A stretch of 64,000 nt of DNA from Leptodactylus fallax (lineage: Eukaryota; Chordata; Amphibia; Anura; Leptodactylidae): NCBI GenBank assembly GCA_947044405.1, contig CAMRHE010000157.1, positions 124,001 to 188,000 on the forward strand. Reading direction: 5' to 3'. The notes under the pieces were generated by a model. The model ran no database searches, was not told the DNA's origin, and worked only from the letters and a program-made list of their open reading frames with translations. Of this stretch, positions 48,585 to 58,990 are shown piece after piece; within the stretch, counting starts at the first letter, position 1, and each line of letters opens with the position of its first letter. The translations under genes and the position numbers were made by a program.

Positions 48585-50209
48585 CAGTACAGACCAAAAG
48601 TTTGGACACACCTTCTCATTCCAAGAGTTTTCTGTATTTTCATGACTATAAAATTGTAGATTCACACTGAAGGCATCAAAACTATGAATTAACACATGTG
48701 GAATTATATACTTAACAAAAAAGTGTGAAACAACTGAAAATATATGTTATATTCTAGGTTCTTCAAAGTAGCCACCTTTTGCTTTGATTACTGCTTTGCA
48801 CACTCTTGGCATTCTCTTGATGAGCTTCAAGAGGTAGTCACCTGAAATGGTCTTCCAACAGTCTTGAAGGAGTTCCCAGAGATGCTTAGCACTTGTTGGC
48901 CCTTTTGCCTTCACTCTGCGGTCCAGCTCACCCCAAACCATCTCGATTGGGTTCAGGTCTGGTGACTGTGTAGGCCAGGTCATCTGGCGTAGCACCCCAT
49001 CACTCTCCTTCTGGGTCAAATAGCCCTTACACAGTCTGGAGGTGTGTTTGGGGTCATTGTCCTGTTGAAAAATAAATGATGGTCCAACTAAACACGCGGA
49101 TGGAATAGCATGCCACTGCAAGATGCTGTGGTAACCATGCTGGTTCAGTATTCCTTCAATTTTGAATAAATCCCCAACAGTGTCATCAGCAAAGCACCCC
49201 CACACCATCACACCTCCTCCTCCATGCTTCACGGTGGGAACCAGGCATGTAGAGTCCATTCGTTCACCTTTTCTGCGTCGCACAAAGACACGGTGGTTGG
49301 AACCAAAGATCTCAAATTTGGACTCATCAGACCAAAGCACAGATTTCCACAGGTCTAATGTCCATTCCTTGTGTTCTTTAGCCCAAACAAGTCTCTTCTG
49401 CTTGTTGCCTGTCCTTAGCAGTGGTTTCCTAGCAGCTACTTTACCATGAAGGCCTGCTGCACACAGTCTCCTCTTAACAGTTGTTGTAGAGGTGTGTCTG
49501 CTGCTAGAACTCTGTGTGGCATTGACCTGGTCTCTAATCTGAGCTGCTGTTAACCTGCGATTTCTGAGGCTGGTGACTCTGATGAACTTATCCTCCGCAG
49601 CAGAGGTGACTCTTGGTCTTCCTTTCCTGGGGCGGTCCTCATGTGAGCCAGTTTCTTTGTAGCGCTTGATGGTTTTGGCCACTGCACTTGGGGACATTTT
49701 CAAAGTTTTCCCAATTTTTCGGACTGACTGACCTTCATTTCTTAAAGTAATGTTGGCCACTCGTTTTTCTTTACTTAGCTGCTTTTTTCTTGCCATAATA
49801 CAAATTCTAACACTCCATTCAGTAGGACTATCAGCTGTGTATCCACCTGACTTCTGAACAACACAACTGATGGTCCCAAGCCCATTTATAAGGCAAGAAA
49901 TCCCACTTATTAAACCTGACAGGGCACACCTGTGAAGTGAAAACCATTTCAGGTGACTACCTCTTGAAGCTCATCAAGAGAATGCCAAGAGTGTGCAAAG
50001 CAGTAATAAAGCAAAAGGTGGCTACTTTGAAGAACCTAGAATATAAGACATATTTTCAGTTGTTTCACACTTTTTTGTTAAGTATATAATTCCACATGTG
50101 TTAATTCATAGTTTTGATGCCTTCAGTGTGAATCTACAATTTTTATAGTCATGAAAATACAGAAAACTCTTGGAATGAAAAGGTGTGTCCAAATTTTTGG
50201 TCTGTACTG
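48585..50209 (-). mobile_element. Tc1-type DD38E element with open transposase (1625 bp)
   Basis: The ends CAGTACAGACC and GGTCTGTACTG are each flanked by TA (48583-48584 and 50210-50211). The terminal inverted repeats are about 267 bp (48585-48854 with about 49943-50209). The 3' end of the transposase gene (48747-48854, about 36 codons) lies inside one arm and its antisense copy lies in the other. The sister at 8437-10030 is in opposite orientation and nearly identical outside its deletion. With its complete ORF and clean TA duplication, it is a candidate recently active copy. Confidence 0.96.
48747..49796 (-). CDS. Tc1-type DD38E transposase (349 aa, intact)
   Basis: This is a cut-and-paste DNA transposase of the Tc1/mariner superfamily. 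Residues 1-120 carry helix-turn-helix DNA binding (QSVRKIGKTLKMSPSAVAKTI, then TAAQIRDQVNATQSSSSR). The catalytic residues are D157 (VLWSDESK), D246 (FQQDNDPKH) and E285 ([11 protein letters not shown]). There are 38 residues between the last two, against 34 in the other Tc1 copies of this window. DD38E spacing defines a sister family of DD34E/Tc1 described in animals (known as Intruder). The HGGGGVMVWGCF box is intact. The start MARKKQLSKEKR is shared with the sister copy. A 3-bp difference from the sister lies at HAIPSACLVG. No stop or frameshift is seen, so it may be functional. Confidence 0.95.
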   Translation of the reverse strand: MARKKQLSKEKRVANITLRNEGQSVRKIGKTLKMSPSAVAKTIKRYKETGSHEDRPRKGRPRVTSAAEDKFIRVTSLRNRRLTAAQIRDQVNATQSSSSRHTSTTTVKRRLCAAGLHGKVAARKPLLRTGNKQKRLVWAKEHKEWTLDLWKSVLWSDESKFEIFGSNHRVFVRRRKGERMDSTCLVPTVKHGGGGVMVWGCFADDTVGDLFKIEGILNQHGYHSILQWHAIPSACLVGPSFIFQQDNDPKHTSRLCKGYLTQKESDGVLRQMTWPTQSPDLNPIEMVWGELDRRVKAKGPTSAKHLWELLQDCWKTISGDYLLKLIKRMPRVCKAVIKAKGGYFEEPRI

Positions 50210-50211
50210 TA

Positions 50212-51490
50212 CTTCTTGCCATAACATCAAGAAAACCCAGAAAAATTAGGGAAAGGTTTTCCTACTGCCCTCTACTGAGGTCAGAGAGGAACACTGGCTA
50301 TACGTGTGGCAGTATAAATGCACCCCTAAAATGCCATTCACATGAGGGTCTTGTAGGCTATGAACGCATCTCACTGAAAAGGACATGTAGGCGGGGCTTG
50401 AGGAGAAGCTGACTGCCAGACAGAATTTCTCTAGCCAGTCAGTATTTCCAAAAACATACTCCATAATGCCGATTCGCTGAATTCTGCTGACTGACAAACC
50501 TGTTTATGATGTTCCACATGTCCTTCTCAGTCAGATGAAGTCACAGTATATACATGACAGTGGAATTTTAATAAAACCCATGTGAAAAGTAATGTGGAGA
50601 CACTTATTTTTAGTCCTTGTTCACATGGAGCAGTTTTTGAAAAGTTTTTATCACTTAAACGGATTTCAAATAAAAGAAAAATATGAAGGAAAGGCTCATA
50701 TTTTTCCAAATTTATGGATCCAATTAAGATATGCCATCTGCAGGACACCATGCAAAAATTGTACCAAAAATTCTGTATGTGAAGGACAATATGCTAACAA
50801 AATATATTACTACTGTTCCTGATAATCAAAAACGGTACATGCTAAAAAAGTGGGTTTAGTACCGGTAATCTGTGGGCTATGTTCACACTTTTGTTCTTTG
50901 GAATTTTAACTGATGTCATCACACCGGTTCTATCAGAATTTTGTTTCATTATCTACCTTCCTATAGGTCATACGGATTCTCAGGACCCTCCTTTGCTCTG
51001 GCCAAGTTTGTCTGGCCATGTTGATCACCCCTTCATTTGAAGGACCACTATGCATTGGTGATGATATTGTATGTAAAAGGACCAAAAATTCCGTATATCT
51101 TTTGCATCAAAAACAGATTTTTGGCCTATGAGTGTACTAGGAACAAGAAGTTTACGAGATGACAAGCCTTGGCTTTTTGATACGGGGGCAACAAATCAAA
51201 AAGCTGAATCCCTTGTGTATAGGGAATGGAAACAAAATTGGAGAAAGTGTCTAGGACTAAGGCACTACAGCATTTTTACCTCACTACATAATATGATTAT
51301 TTGTTGTAATTTTATACCAGATATTTCTTAAATTTGGCAAAAGTTCAAAGCAGAATAGACTTAAATCTGACAAATATCCATCAGCAAGTCTTGAGGTCAG
51401 TGGTTCCAGACTGTACAATGTGGAATCTCCAGCATAGTCTGCATTTGTATCACTGGGTTTTAACTTGTCAGAAAAGGCTTTTTGTTTTTT
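50212..51490. other. Spacer downstream of crtc3
   Basis: No gene is recognised. It may include distal 3' UTR sequence of crtc3 if polyadenylation is further downstream than suggested. Confidence 0.4.
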
Positions 51491-51880
51491 TCCTCTTTGT
51501 ACTGTTTTGTTTATTTTAATCCTTCGTAATTTGAGCAGATTCAGAAAAATTCTGCCAACGGATGAAAGCATGAAAGGGTAGAAAAATGTAAGGCAAAGGT
51601 GCATCCACCATGAAAAGTAGGAAGGCTGTTCTTCTACAGGGAACATTTCACAGAGAATCTCATGTGCTTATCTACAAGACATCAATTACTGGCTTGGTTT
51701 AAAGCAGTATCTTAGTATTTCTACTTGACCAGACATTCAGAAGTCACAGATCCTTAAGTTATTAAAACTGCTTAGTATCCAGAAAATAGTGAATGAATCT
51801 GGAACAAAGCAACTGCAGCTAGAACAGGTTTTCTTCTATGAAAAGAGTGGAGCAGTCAACACTCCAAAAGAAAGTCTGGA
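51491..51880 (-). other. crtc3: Putative proximal 3' UTR of crtc3
   Basis: It directly follows the stop codon on the minus strand. A candidate AATAAA signal is the complement of tttatt at 51510-51515, about 370 nt after the stop. No strong GU-rich element is obvious past it, so the real 3' end may lie further on. Confidence 0.35.
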
Positions 51881-52089
51881 TCACAGCTTGTCAGAACGGA
51901 AGGTGTCCTCTATGGTGGGATCAGGCAGGACCATTTCAGGATCACTTAACATACTCAGATTATCCAAGCTCAAAGGTCCAATTTTCAGCTCATCATCCAA
52001 CTGAAATGTATTATCGGTATCAAAGCCCAGCTCGGAAACTCCTGCAACTGCATTGCCAATGTCCTTCGATAAGCTGTTGCTTGAATCAT
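51881..52089 (-). CDS. crtc3: crtc3 terminal coding exon (transactivation end)
   Basis: CRTC proteins are cytoplasm-to-nucleus shuttling coactivators of CREB; cAMP or calcium signalling frees them from SIK-dependent 14-3-3 retention. This exon follows acceptor 'ctgtcatag' and completes the split codon (G|AT) left by the previous exon. It encodes DDSSNSLSKDIGNAVAGVS, then a acidic/hydrophobic end with FQLDDELKIGPLSLD, LSMLSDPEMVLPDP and the terminus EDTFRSDKL followed by TGA. The PLSLD-x-LxMLSDP block and the (E/D)xxFR(A/S/M)D(R/K)L terminus are hallmarks of the CRTC C-terminal transactivation domain. The family is certain; the CRTC3 paralogue is judged mainly from the upstream exon at 61885-62183. 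Confidence 0.92.
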
Positions 52090-53287
52090 CTATGACAGAA
52101 AAATGCCAAGTAAGAAGGCGGTTTACAAGTAACGCAAAGAGAACAATCCTCAAATACATTTCAACTTGTGGCTAGCAAATAATAACCAAAGATCAACCTG
52201 TAGAATTGCAACACATGAAGTTGCTAGCCAAATGAAAGCCTGACAGGTACAATGCGTCTAGACTTTCTGAATGCATTGTATTTTACAATAGGTAGGTAGG
52301 TAAGACCCTCAAAGGGGAAAACAAAATAAAGGATATTTCATATTCACATTTTATTGAGACATGTATACCTCCGTTCCATTACAATTTACTAATCCTGAAT
52401 AACTGTATAATTCAACATCTGCTAGATCTTAGTAGCTCCTTAGTGACTGCCCACTGTCTCCTGAAGTCAGATGGCACAGGTACTAAGTCTGTAGTAGTTT
52501 GGTGCTGACTACTTCAGCAATCTGGCAGGAACAGGTCAGGTCCTCAGACAGACAGAAGCTGCTTAAGGCTAAGGCCCCACGTTGTGGAAACGCAGCTTTT
52601 TTTGTTGCAGATTTTGTTGCTTTTTTTGAGCCAAAGCCAGGAGTGGATTGAGCAGAAGGGAGCAGTATAAGTACTTTATATATATTTCCCATTCCTTTTC
52701 TAGCCATTCTGGGCTTTGGCTCAAAAAAACACAACAAAAAAAGCTGAGTTTCCGCAACGTGGGGCCTTGGCCTAAAACTGCTTTTGTCTTCTTTTTTTCA
52801 TGCCTACATAGCTCAACGTAGTGATTAGAAGAAGTGGTAACGTTTCTCCCTATATTGAATCCAGCGATCACCCAGGCATGGATGGCAAAGCTACTGAACC
52901 CTGATCAACTCTGCCAGTAACTAAAGTGACAACAGGTGGATGTTTTTACTTGAAACTGGTCTGCATATAGATGGTCCAGTTACAGTGAAAACCTGAATAT
53001 ATTTCTCACAGCTCTTTTATGACCTTCTGAGGGACAATAAGTAATCAATTTCTCTTAAATAAAACAAGGCCTCATGCGGATGCAAAAAATAGTTAAGGCT
53101 GATGACAGAGGTAAAAAAAATAAATAAATCCTGGTCACAAATTTAGGGAAAATTATATTATAAATTTGCAGAGGGAAAGCAAAATTTTATATTTCACTCA
53201 ACATGTACATTACATATATAGGTATCCATCAATATGCACAATAGAAAGTCCAGAGACACAAGATATACAGACCACTGTTAGACTGAC
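52090..53287 (-). other. crtc3: crtc3 intron between the last two exons seen
   Basis: GT-AG intron of about 1.2 kb; it hosts the MITE at 52567-52772 and otherwise shows nothing notable. Confidence 0.85.
52567..52772. mobile_element. MITE with TAA target duplication in a crtc3 intron (206 bp)
   Basis: The arms are 'aaggccccacgttgtggaaa' and the inverted 'tttccgcaacgtggggcctt', continuing through 'gcagctttttttgttg' and 'gagccaaagcc'. Direct TAA flanks it (52564-52566 and 52773-52775). The 3-bp TWA duplication suggests a PIF/Harbinger-type origin (inference). Confidence 0.82.
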
Positions 53288-53492
53288 CTGTTAGGATAAT
53301 GTTTGGTACACTTCCACCACAATTGGAATACAAGTAGCTTGTCCTCAACTGGAAAGGATCTTGAAGATTTCCATGACTCCCTCCTAATCCCATCATGGCT
53401 GCCTGAGAGTACTGGAGGTTCATGTTTGGATCAAAGAGATTATTGTTGGGAAGGGAACTGCTAGGACTCCCATACATGTCGTACTGTTCTTG
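53288..53492 (-). CDS. crtc3: crtc3 coding exon (fourth of five seen)
   Basis: The acceptor 'cttctcag' precedes CAAGAACAG, and the donor is CAG|gtcagt at 53287. It is 205 bp long and ends in phase 1, which matches the next exon's start. It encodes QEQYDMYGSPSSSLPNNN, LQYSQAAMMGLGGSHGN, then YLYSNCGGSVPNIILTG. The YSQAAMMGL-GSHG stretch and the PNIILT box are CRTC-family signatures. As I recall human CRTC3, the first of these is better kept in CRTC1, so this frog protein may retain an ancestral segment. Confidence 0.92.
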
Positions 53493-54645
53493 CTGAGAAG
53501 AAATAGAACAATTTCAAAACCACTTACTGCAACTGCAGTTACTTCTGAGCCAGTACTAAATGTACCATTTGTCTAGTCCACCAGTTTCTTCTGCACTTTC
53601 CAACCTAAGTATTATACAGCATCCGGAGGTCACTGTCTGATTCACTGAACCAGAACTCAGGCTTTCAATATATTGCTATGGAACTCAAAACAAGGTGCTT
53701 ATAGGAATGCATTGAGACATTGAATTTTGCTTCCATGAATAAGAAAGTGACCTCTGGCAGCTCAGAGCCGAGGCCAGCAGGGACCTGCTAAATAAAACGT
53801 ATAGTAAGTTTAATCTTTACACCACACCACTGAGCCCCCAATGTAGAAAGGAAGGAGGAAATAAAAATGTGGAGTTTGTTGGCAATTTTACAACCAGACT
53901 TTTGTCTCTTCAAAACTTCATAAATAATCATCACGATGTTTAAAATCAGGCTTAAAGGGGCTTAACATTTTACTGGAGAGTTGTATCAAGAATTTGAGAT
54001 GTCCTCCATTTATACCGTATATTTCGCATCTGGGAACCAACCCTGTTTTTCTGTGCAACAGGAGACTATTTCTCAGTCCAGGAAGGACTAGACGAGCTGA
54101 TCCTTACACTGTGTACTTGCTTTGCTATTTGAGAAGACTGAAAATTGGTCCTCTTCAAACTTCACAACGAGAATTTCAGGCATTAAGTATATAGACTAAT
54201 ATAGAAGAAACATACAACGCTAAAACTTACACAGGAGCAGTGTGCTAGTGTGAAAAGATACAGCAAGCCAAGCCATATCAGTGTTTTATAGCCAGCAGCT
54301 TGGCAGTTATAAGTGGCTCTTGGGCCCCCTTCAAACTACTGCACCCTAGTGGCACCAGAGAGTTCATCACAATTATTTCAACTGCAGCTAACAATATGGT
54401 AACTTGGACATGGGTTTAAAAGACTTTTTCCCTTTTAATATTCAGTGAGGCTCTATTGCAAACTGTGCAAGGAAGAATGATTGTTCATATCATCAATTGG
54501 TCCCTATGCAGTTTGCATTCTGTCAGCAGCACATCCCCAGTTTACACAAAGATGCACTGCCAATGACTTTCAGCCTGCATAAAAAGATTCATCAATTGAT
54601 AAAACATTTGCGCTTTGTTTAATAATCCTTAGCAGTAAAACTGAC
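53493..54645 (-). other. crtc3: crtc3 intron
   Basis: GT-AG intron of about 1.15 kb with no recognised insert. Confidence 0.85.
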
Positions 54646-54726
54646 CTGCTGCCACTGACATTTCCCCTGTCTCATAGGCTGTTGCTGATCAAAGAAAGGG
54701 TCTGAAAAGAAACCGCTTAGCGTGCT
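54646..54726 (-). CDS. crtc3: crtc3 coding exon (third of five seen)
   Basis: The acceptor 'attctttag' and the donor CAG|gtcagt bound an 81-bp phase-0 exon of 27 codons. It encodes STLSGFFSDPFFDQQQPM and more. It parallels the SLTNFFPDVGFDQQSM-type segment of CRTC3. It was found from splice sites and homology and is too short to stand out as an open frame. Confidence 0.88.
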
Positions 54727-55313
54727 CTAAAGAATAAAAATAAGATATAATGTATAAGTACACATGAAATAGAAGATTTCACAAAAGTTTCACAATTCTA
54801 CATCACACAGAGGAAAATTGCATTGGTTAGGCTGGATACACATCGGCATTGTGCGATCAGTCTGTCGATACAACAGAAACATTGATAAAAACTGATCTGT
54901 TTAAATACCCAATGATTCCAGAGAGTGTTTAAAGGGTGTCCATAATCTAAAACTTTATCCTAAGCATATTGAACTGACCCCACCTCATTACATAGAATAC
55001 ACTGAGAAGAACGCGCTTTTTTATGCTTGTGGGTTCAGTACATTTGAAGAAATATGCTATTCCTGCATTTGGTGCACTCAATGCCCAAACCTCAGCTCCA
55101 GGGGCATCACTGAAGCCATTTCACCATTCCGGTCTTGTGTCAGCATCGCCCCATGCACTGGGAGCTGTTCACGGCTATGATGCCTCAGAACCTGGCCTAC
55201 GATGCAAAGTAGCAAGTGCGCCCTGTCAGTTTAATACCAGCATTATGTATAGATATATATCATTATGCATATCTATACCTCTATATATCATTATCTCTAT
55301 ATCTATATATATA

Positions 55314-55316
55314 GAT

Positions 55317-55365
<49 letters not shown>

Positions 55366-55370
55366 GAGAG
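55314..55370 (+). repeat. (GATA)n microsatellite
   Basis: About 14 GATA/GAGA units lie immediately before the hAT terminus at 55375. Confidence 0.96.
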
Positions 55371-55374
55371 AGAT

Positions 55375-55660
55375 CAGGGGTAGGCAAACTTTGTTTGGCG
55401 TTCCAATTTAAATAAAAGTAAAACAAACAAAAACAAAAAAAAAAACAAAGATGAGGTTCTCCGAGTGCCGTGCATTAATTGTAAGGCTGACGACACCTAC
55501 ACTAAAGTCATATAGCACCAGCTATGACATAGGGGTGCTTTCATACATATGTTTACCGCTATTTGCCTGGATACACCTGTACTTTCCCATTAGAAGCAAT
55601 GTAAGTACATGTGTAACCTGCAATTAGTGGTAAATGTATATGACTGGGAGCTGAATGAGG
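55375..55660. mobile_element. Truncated hAT element, one terminus only (B family)
   Basis: It starts CAGGGGTAGGCAAACTTTG and follows the reverse complement of the right end of hAT element B for about 280 bp ('gatgaggttctccgagtgcc', 'aattgtaaggctgacgacac', 'attagaagcaatg', 'aattagtggtaaatgta'). No palindromic core, minisatellite or second terminus is present. Confidence 0.88.
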
Positions 55661-55973
55661 TAAGACCTGTAGGATGGTGACACACTATGTACCGGGATAC
55701 TGCATTCAGTCCCCGGCGGCCACTACTTTCACTTTTCTGTATGTGAAACGCGGATTAATTTCAGCCACATTTAATTCCTGGCTGTGCGGTAACAGCAAAA
55801 CCACAGCCAGTAACTAATGGGTGTCACACTTACCTCAAAGTGACAGCACTGACGCCCGGGGACTGGTTTTGGCTATAAAAACCACATCTGGGTACAGAGT
55901 GTGTCACCACCTGACAAGAAACACCCTTAGGCCTCCTGCACACAAACGGCATGGAGGTGGTTTAAACTGACCT

Positions 55974-57091
55974 ACACACGTGGACAAAATTGTTAGTACC
56001 CCTCGTTTAATGAAAGAAAAACCCACAATGGTCACAGAAATAACTTGAATCTGACAAAAATAATATATAAAAATTATATGAAAATGAACAAATGAAAATC
56101 AGACATTGCTTTTCAACCATGCTTTTCAACCATGCTTCAACAGAATTTTTAAAAAAGAAAACTCATGAAACAGGCCTGGACAGCCCACTGACTGATTACA
56201 AAATTGTAGACACTGGTGATGCTAATTAGTGGACACACCTTGATTCAACATGTCCCTTTGGGTCACATTATTTTCAGGGGAACCATCATTTCTGTCCAGG
56301 CCTATTTCATGAGTTCTCTTTTTAAAAAATTCTGTTGAAGCATGGTTGAAAAGCAATGTCTGACTTTCATTTGTTAAATTTTCATAGAATTTTTTTTTTT
56401 TATTTCAATAGATTTGTATTGGTTTTTCAAAACAAAGAAACAGTAAAACATAATCAACAGTCTAGCAACAGATGTATGATATCCTTGGTTCTTTACATCA
56501 ATGTGAGCAAAAGGCACATTGTTCAGACATACAATTTCATACAAAGATACCAAAGCAACAGACTGTAAGGTGGGGAAGGGGGGGGGGGGAAGATTGGGGG
56601 AGGGGGGAGTTACACAACTAGGATAGGTAAGGTAAGACATACGCGGCTCTGAGGACCTGACATATAACAGTCCTATTACTGTGCGGAACCAAGTGAATGC
56701 CAAGCAACAGCAAGGCTAACCCAGGGGAGGGAACAAGATCAGAACAAAAAAAGTCTATTAATGGGCGAAAAGACTGAGGACCAAAAGGGGCGTATAGTCT
56801 GGCAATGCCAAAAAATATGAAACAGCGAGCCGACTTTGCCGCAACCTCTCCAGCAGTAAGGTGTGCAGTTAGGATAGAATTTTACCAGGCGGAGTGGGGG
56901 GTAATATCAGAGCAAGAGAAGTTTGCTAAACTGTTCCCAGTGAGATGCACACACAGTGGAGCATTTCGCCCATTGAATCGCATAGAATTTTTTATATATT
57001 ATTACTTTTGTCAGATTAAAGTTATTTCTGTGACTATTGTGGGTTTTTCCTTTCATTAAACGACAGGAACCAACAATTGTCCATGTGTGTA
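55974..57091. mobile_element. Tc1-derived MITE split by a retroelement
   Basis: The ends are 'cacacgtggacaaaattgtt' and 'caattgtccatgtgtg', with TA at the edges and about 70 bp of inverted repeat ('agaaaaacccacaatggtca'). The same family is seen at 25821-26390, but this copy has no transposase remnant. A 587-bp sequence (56396-56982) has inserted in its right half. Confidence 0.88.
56396..56982 (-). mobile_element. 5'-truncated poly(A) retroelement (L1-like) nested in a Tc1 MITE
   Basis: The target duplication CATAGAATTTTTT is at 56383-56395 and 56981-56993. On the minus strand the insert ends 'ccaatacaaatctattgaaa' then taaaaaaaa, so an AATAAA-type signal and a poly(A) tail lie at its 3' end. 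No long frame is present, so the parent element is unknown; L1-type mobilisation is inferred from the tail and the duplication. Confidence 0.82.
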
Positions 57092-57292
57092 TATACACAT
57101 TAAGAATGAATTGATAGGGCTGCAAATGCAGACAGATATAGGACCTGCTCTATATTTTGCAGCTCTTCAAATTGGCCCAGACACGCAGCCGCACAAACAA
57201 CGTCTATTGAAATGTATGGCGTCCACAATTGCGGATAAAGTTAATAAGTATGGTCATTTGCATTACAATTTAGTAACTCCATGTTACTCATA

Positions 57293-57813
57293 TTAAAGGG
57301 AGTCTATCATTAGATTTAGGCATAATTCCCTAACAATATGTTGGAATAGCCTTTAGAAAGGCTATTCTACCGGTACCTTTATCTTTTCTCCGACGCTCTT
57401 TTTGAAATAAATACTTTATTCTTATATGCTAATTCTGTGCACGGAGTGCAGGGGGCATTTTCCCTGTTCTCCGAGCACTGAACCGTCATATCCAGTGTTC
57501 CACCTCCTCTTGCTGCTTCATGCCCCTTCATGTGAAGATATCCTTCTCCTCTTATTCTTCGCTGCGTCAGCAGCATTTCTCACTACATCGCATGCAAATC
57601 CCGCGCATGTGCTGTAGTGAGAAGTGCTGCTGCTGAATTCAGTGAATGACAGTGAGCGATAAGGAACGCCCTTCTGACAGTGGGGAGATATCGGTGCCGT
57701 TAAATTTCTCTCCAGCCCTGGGGCACCGACAGTGTGCTGAATTCAGCACACTGTCAGCTTTCTAGCGGTATATAAAACCGCACTTTCATGAGGACATGAA
57801 AGGTCCTCGTTAA
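57293..57813. repeat. Composite of two truncated TTAA-type repeats
   Basis: The left part starts TTAAAGGGAGTCTATCATTA (57293). The right part (from about 57665) ends 'catgaaaggtcctcgTTAA' and contains the hairpin 'cagtgtgctgaattcagcac'. The right part is the end of the family at 28534-28923 and 13846-14503. Each is missing its other end. Confidence 0.7.
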
Positions 57814-57820
57814 TAGCAAT

Positions 57821-57965
57821 TAACCCCTGTGTGCTTCACATAAGAGTTACTAATATGTGAGAGACATGGACGTACTAATTAAGTATCTTCATTATTGAGG
57901 TCCTTTATTAGTATCCCCATATGTCTCACATATTAGTAACCCTTATGTGAAGCACACAGGGGTTA
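57821..57965. repeat. Long near-perfect palindrome, 59-bp arms
   Basis: The arm 57821-57879 pairs with 57907-57965 with few mismatches ('taacccctgtgtgcttcaca' with 'tgtgaagcacacaggggtta') around a 27-nt loop. It lies in a crtc3 intron. A weaker third copy of part of the arm follows near 57970-58060. Confidence 0.92.
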
Positions 57966-58519
57966 ATGTAAGGGACATGATGGGGTGAACTGCTATTAAT
58001 GTGAGGCACATGGAGTTACTAAAACTCAAATTAATAACCCCAAATGCCTGACATTAATAGGAATAGTAACCCCAGCACGTACCCGGTGTTTTTTACTTTC
58101 ACTTTGCTGAATGGAGCTCTCCTCTCCTCCTCCTCTTTGCAGGAGCTCATCACTGTAGCAGGCAGGGTCCTTGTGCTCTGCCCCTCTTATTGGTGGGCAG
58201 AGAGGACAGCAAGAGAAGGGGGAGCGTCCTATACCGCTGCTGTAGCACAGCACCAAAGGGACGCTCCCATTTCATTTAATGCTTGCATGTCCTGTGCTGA
58301 CTGCCATTCCAGCAAGATATGCCATGGTTGCCGACCCGATATAGATCATACTGCAGAATTATGTATTTGGTTAGCCTTGTCCTATTTTCATATGGTCCAT
58401 CTGCAAACTTATTCAGGAAACGTCTAGAAAATTATTGTCTATCAAATTAGCAGTAGGAGCTATTAAAGAGCAGAATATACACAGCTACATATACAACCGC
58501 ACAACTGTCCTGTACTCAC

Positions 58520-58711
58520 ATTAGCCAAATTTAAGTCCAAAGGAGGGCAGGGTACAGGTGAGGGAGGCTGAAAGTTTGGAGACTCTGTAGGTTCGTGCAC
58601 ATGTTGCTGTGAATGCTGAAGTGGGTGTTGGGACTGCTCTTGGTATAAAGGATACGGAGGAGGAGGTTCTAGTGGAGGAAGAGAAAGTGGACTCCTGTCC
58701 AAAGTTAGGCC
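58520..58711 (-). CDS. crtc3: crtc3 coding exon (second of five seen)
   Basis: The acceptor 'ttgttctag' and the donor AAT|gtgagt bound 192 bp, phase 0. It encodes GLTLDRSPLSLPPLEPPPPY, a Pro/Gln/His-rich stretch (QSQHPLQHSQQHVHEP) and CPPLDLNLAN. Low-complexity Pro/Gln sequence is usual for this part of CRTC proteins. Confidence 0.9.
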
Positions 58712-58990
58712 CTAGAACAATAAAAACAATTGCAGTTACTGAGTTATACACTGAATTGTATAGTTACTAATATACCAAAATATGCAGAATTACATATCAA
58801 TATAGGGCGACAATATTCTTAAAAGGAGGAAAGTGGGGTTAAAATTCCTAAAGGAAGACCAAAAGTAGCGTCTGTATTATAAGATCAATGCCAATTCCAA
58901 AGGGGGCAGCTATGCTCAACCCTTTACCGTTTCAGTTAAATGTCTATTAGATCCAAAAGCTTCCTAAACTAATAGTGCAGTATAGTGACC

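Larger units (their letters stand above)
54727..58519 (-). other. crtc3: crtc3 intron with many insertions
   Basis: GT-AG intron of about 3.8 kb. It holds a GATA microsatellite, a hAT right-end copy, a Tc1 deletion derivative with a retroelement in it, and a long palindrome, each listed separately. Confidence 0.85.

Noticed and set aside
51284..51646. 120-codon minus-strand frame downstream of crtc3
   Set aside because: It lies in the presumed 3' UTR and has no recognisable domain; AT-rich UTRs often hold such frames.
58044..58427. 127-codon plus-strand frame
   Set aside because: Lies in a crtc3 intron on the opposite strand, partly in repeat-like sequence, with no recognisable motif.
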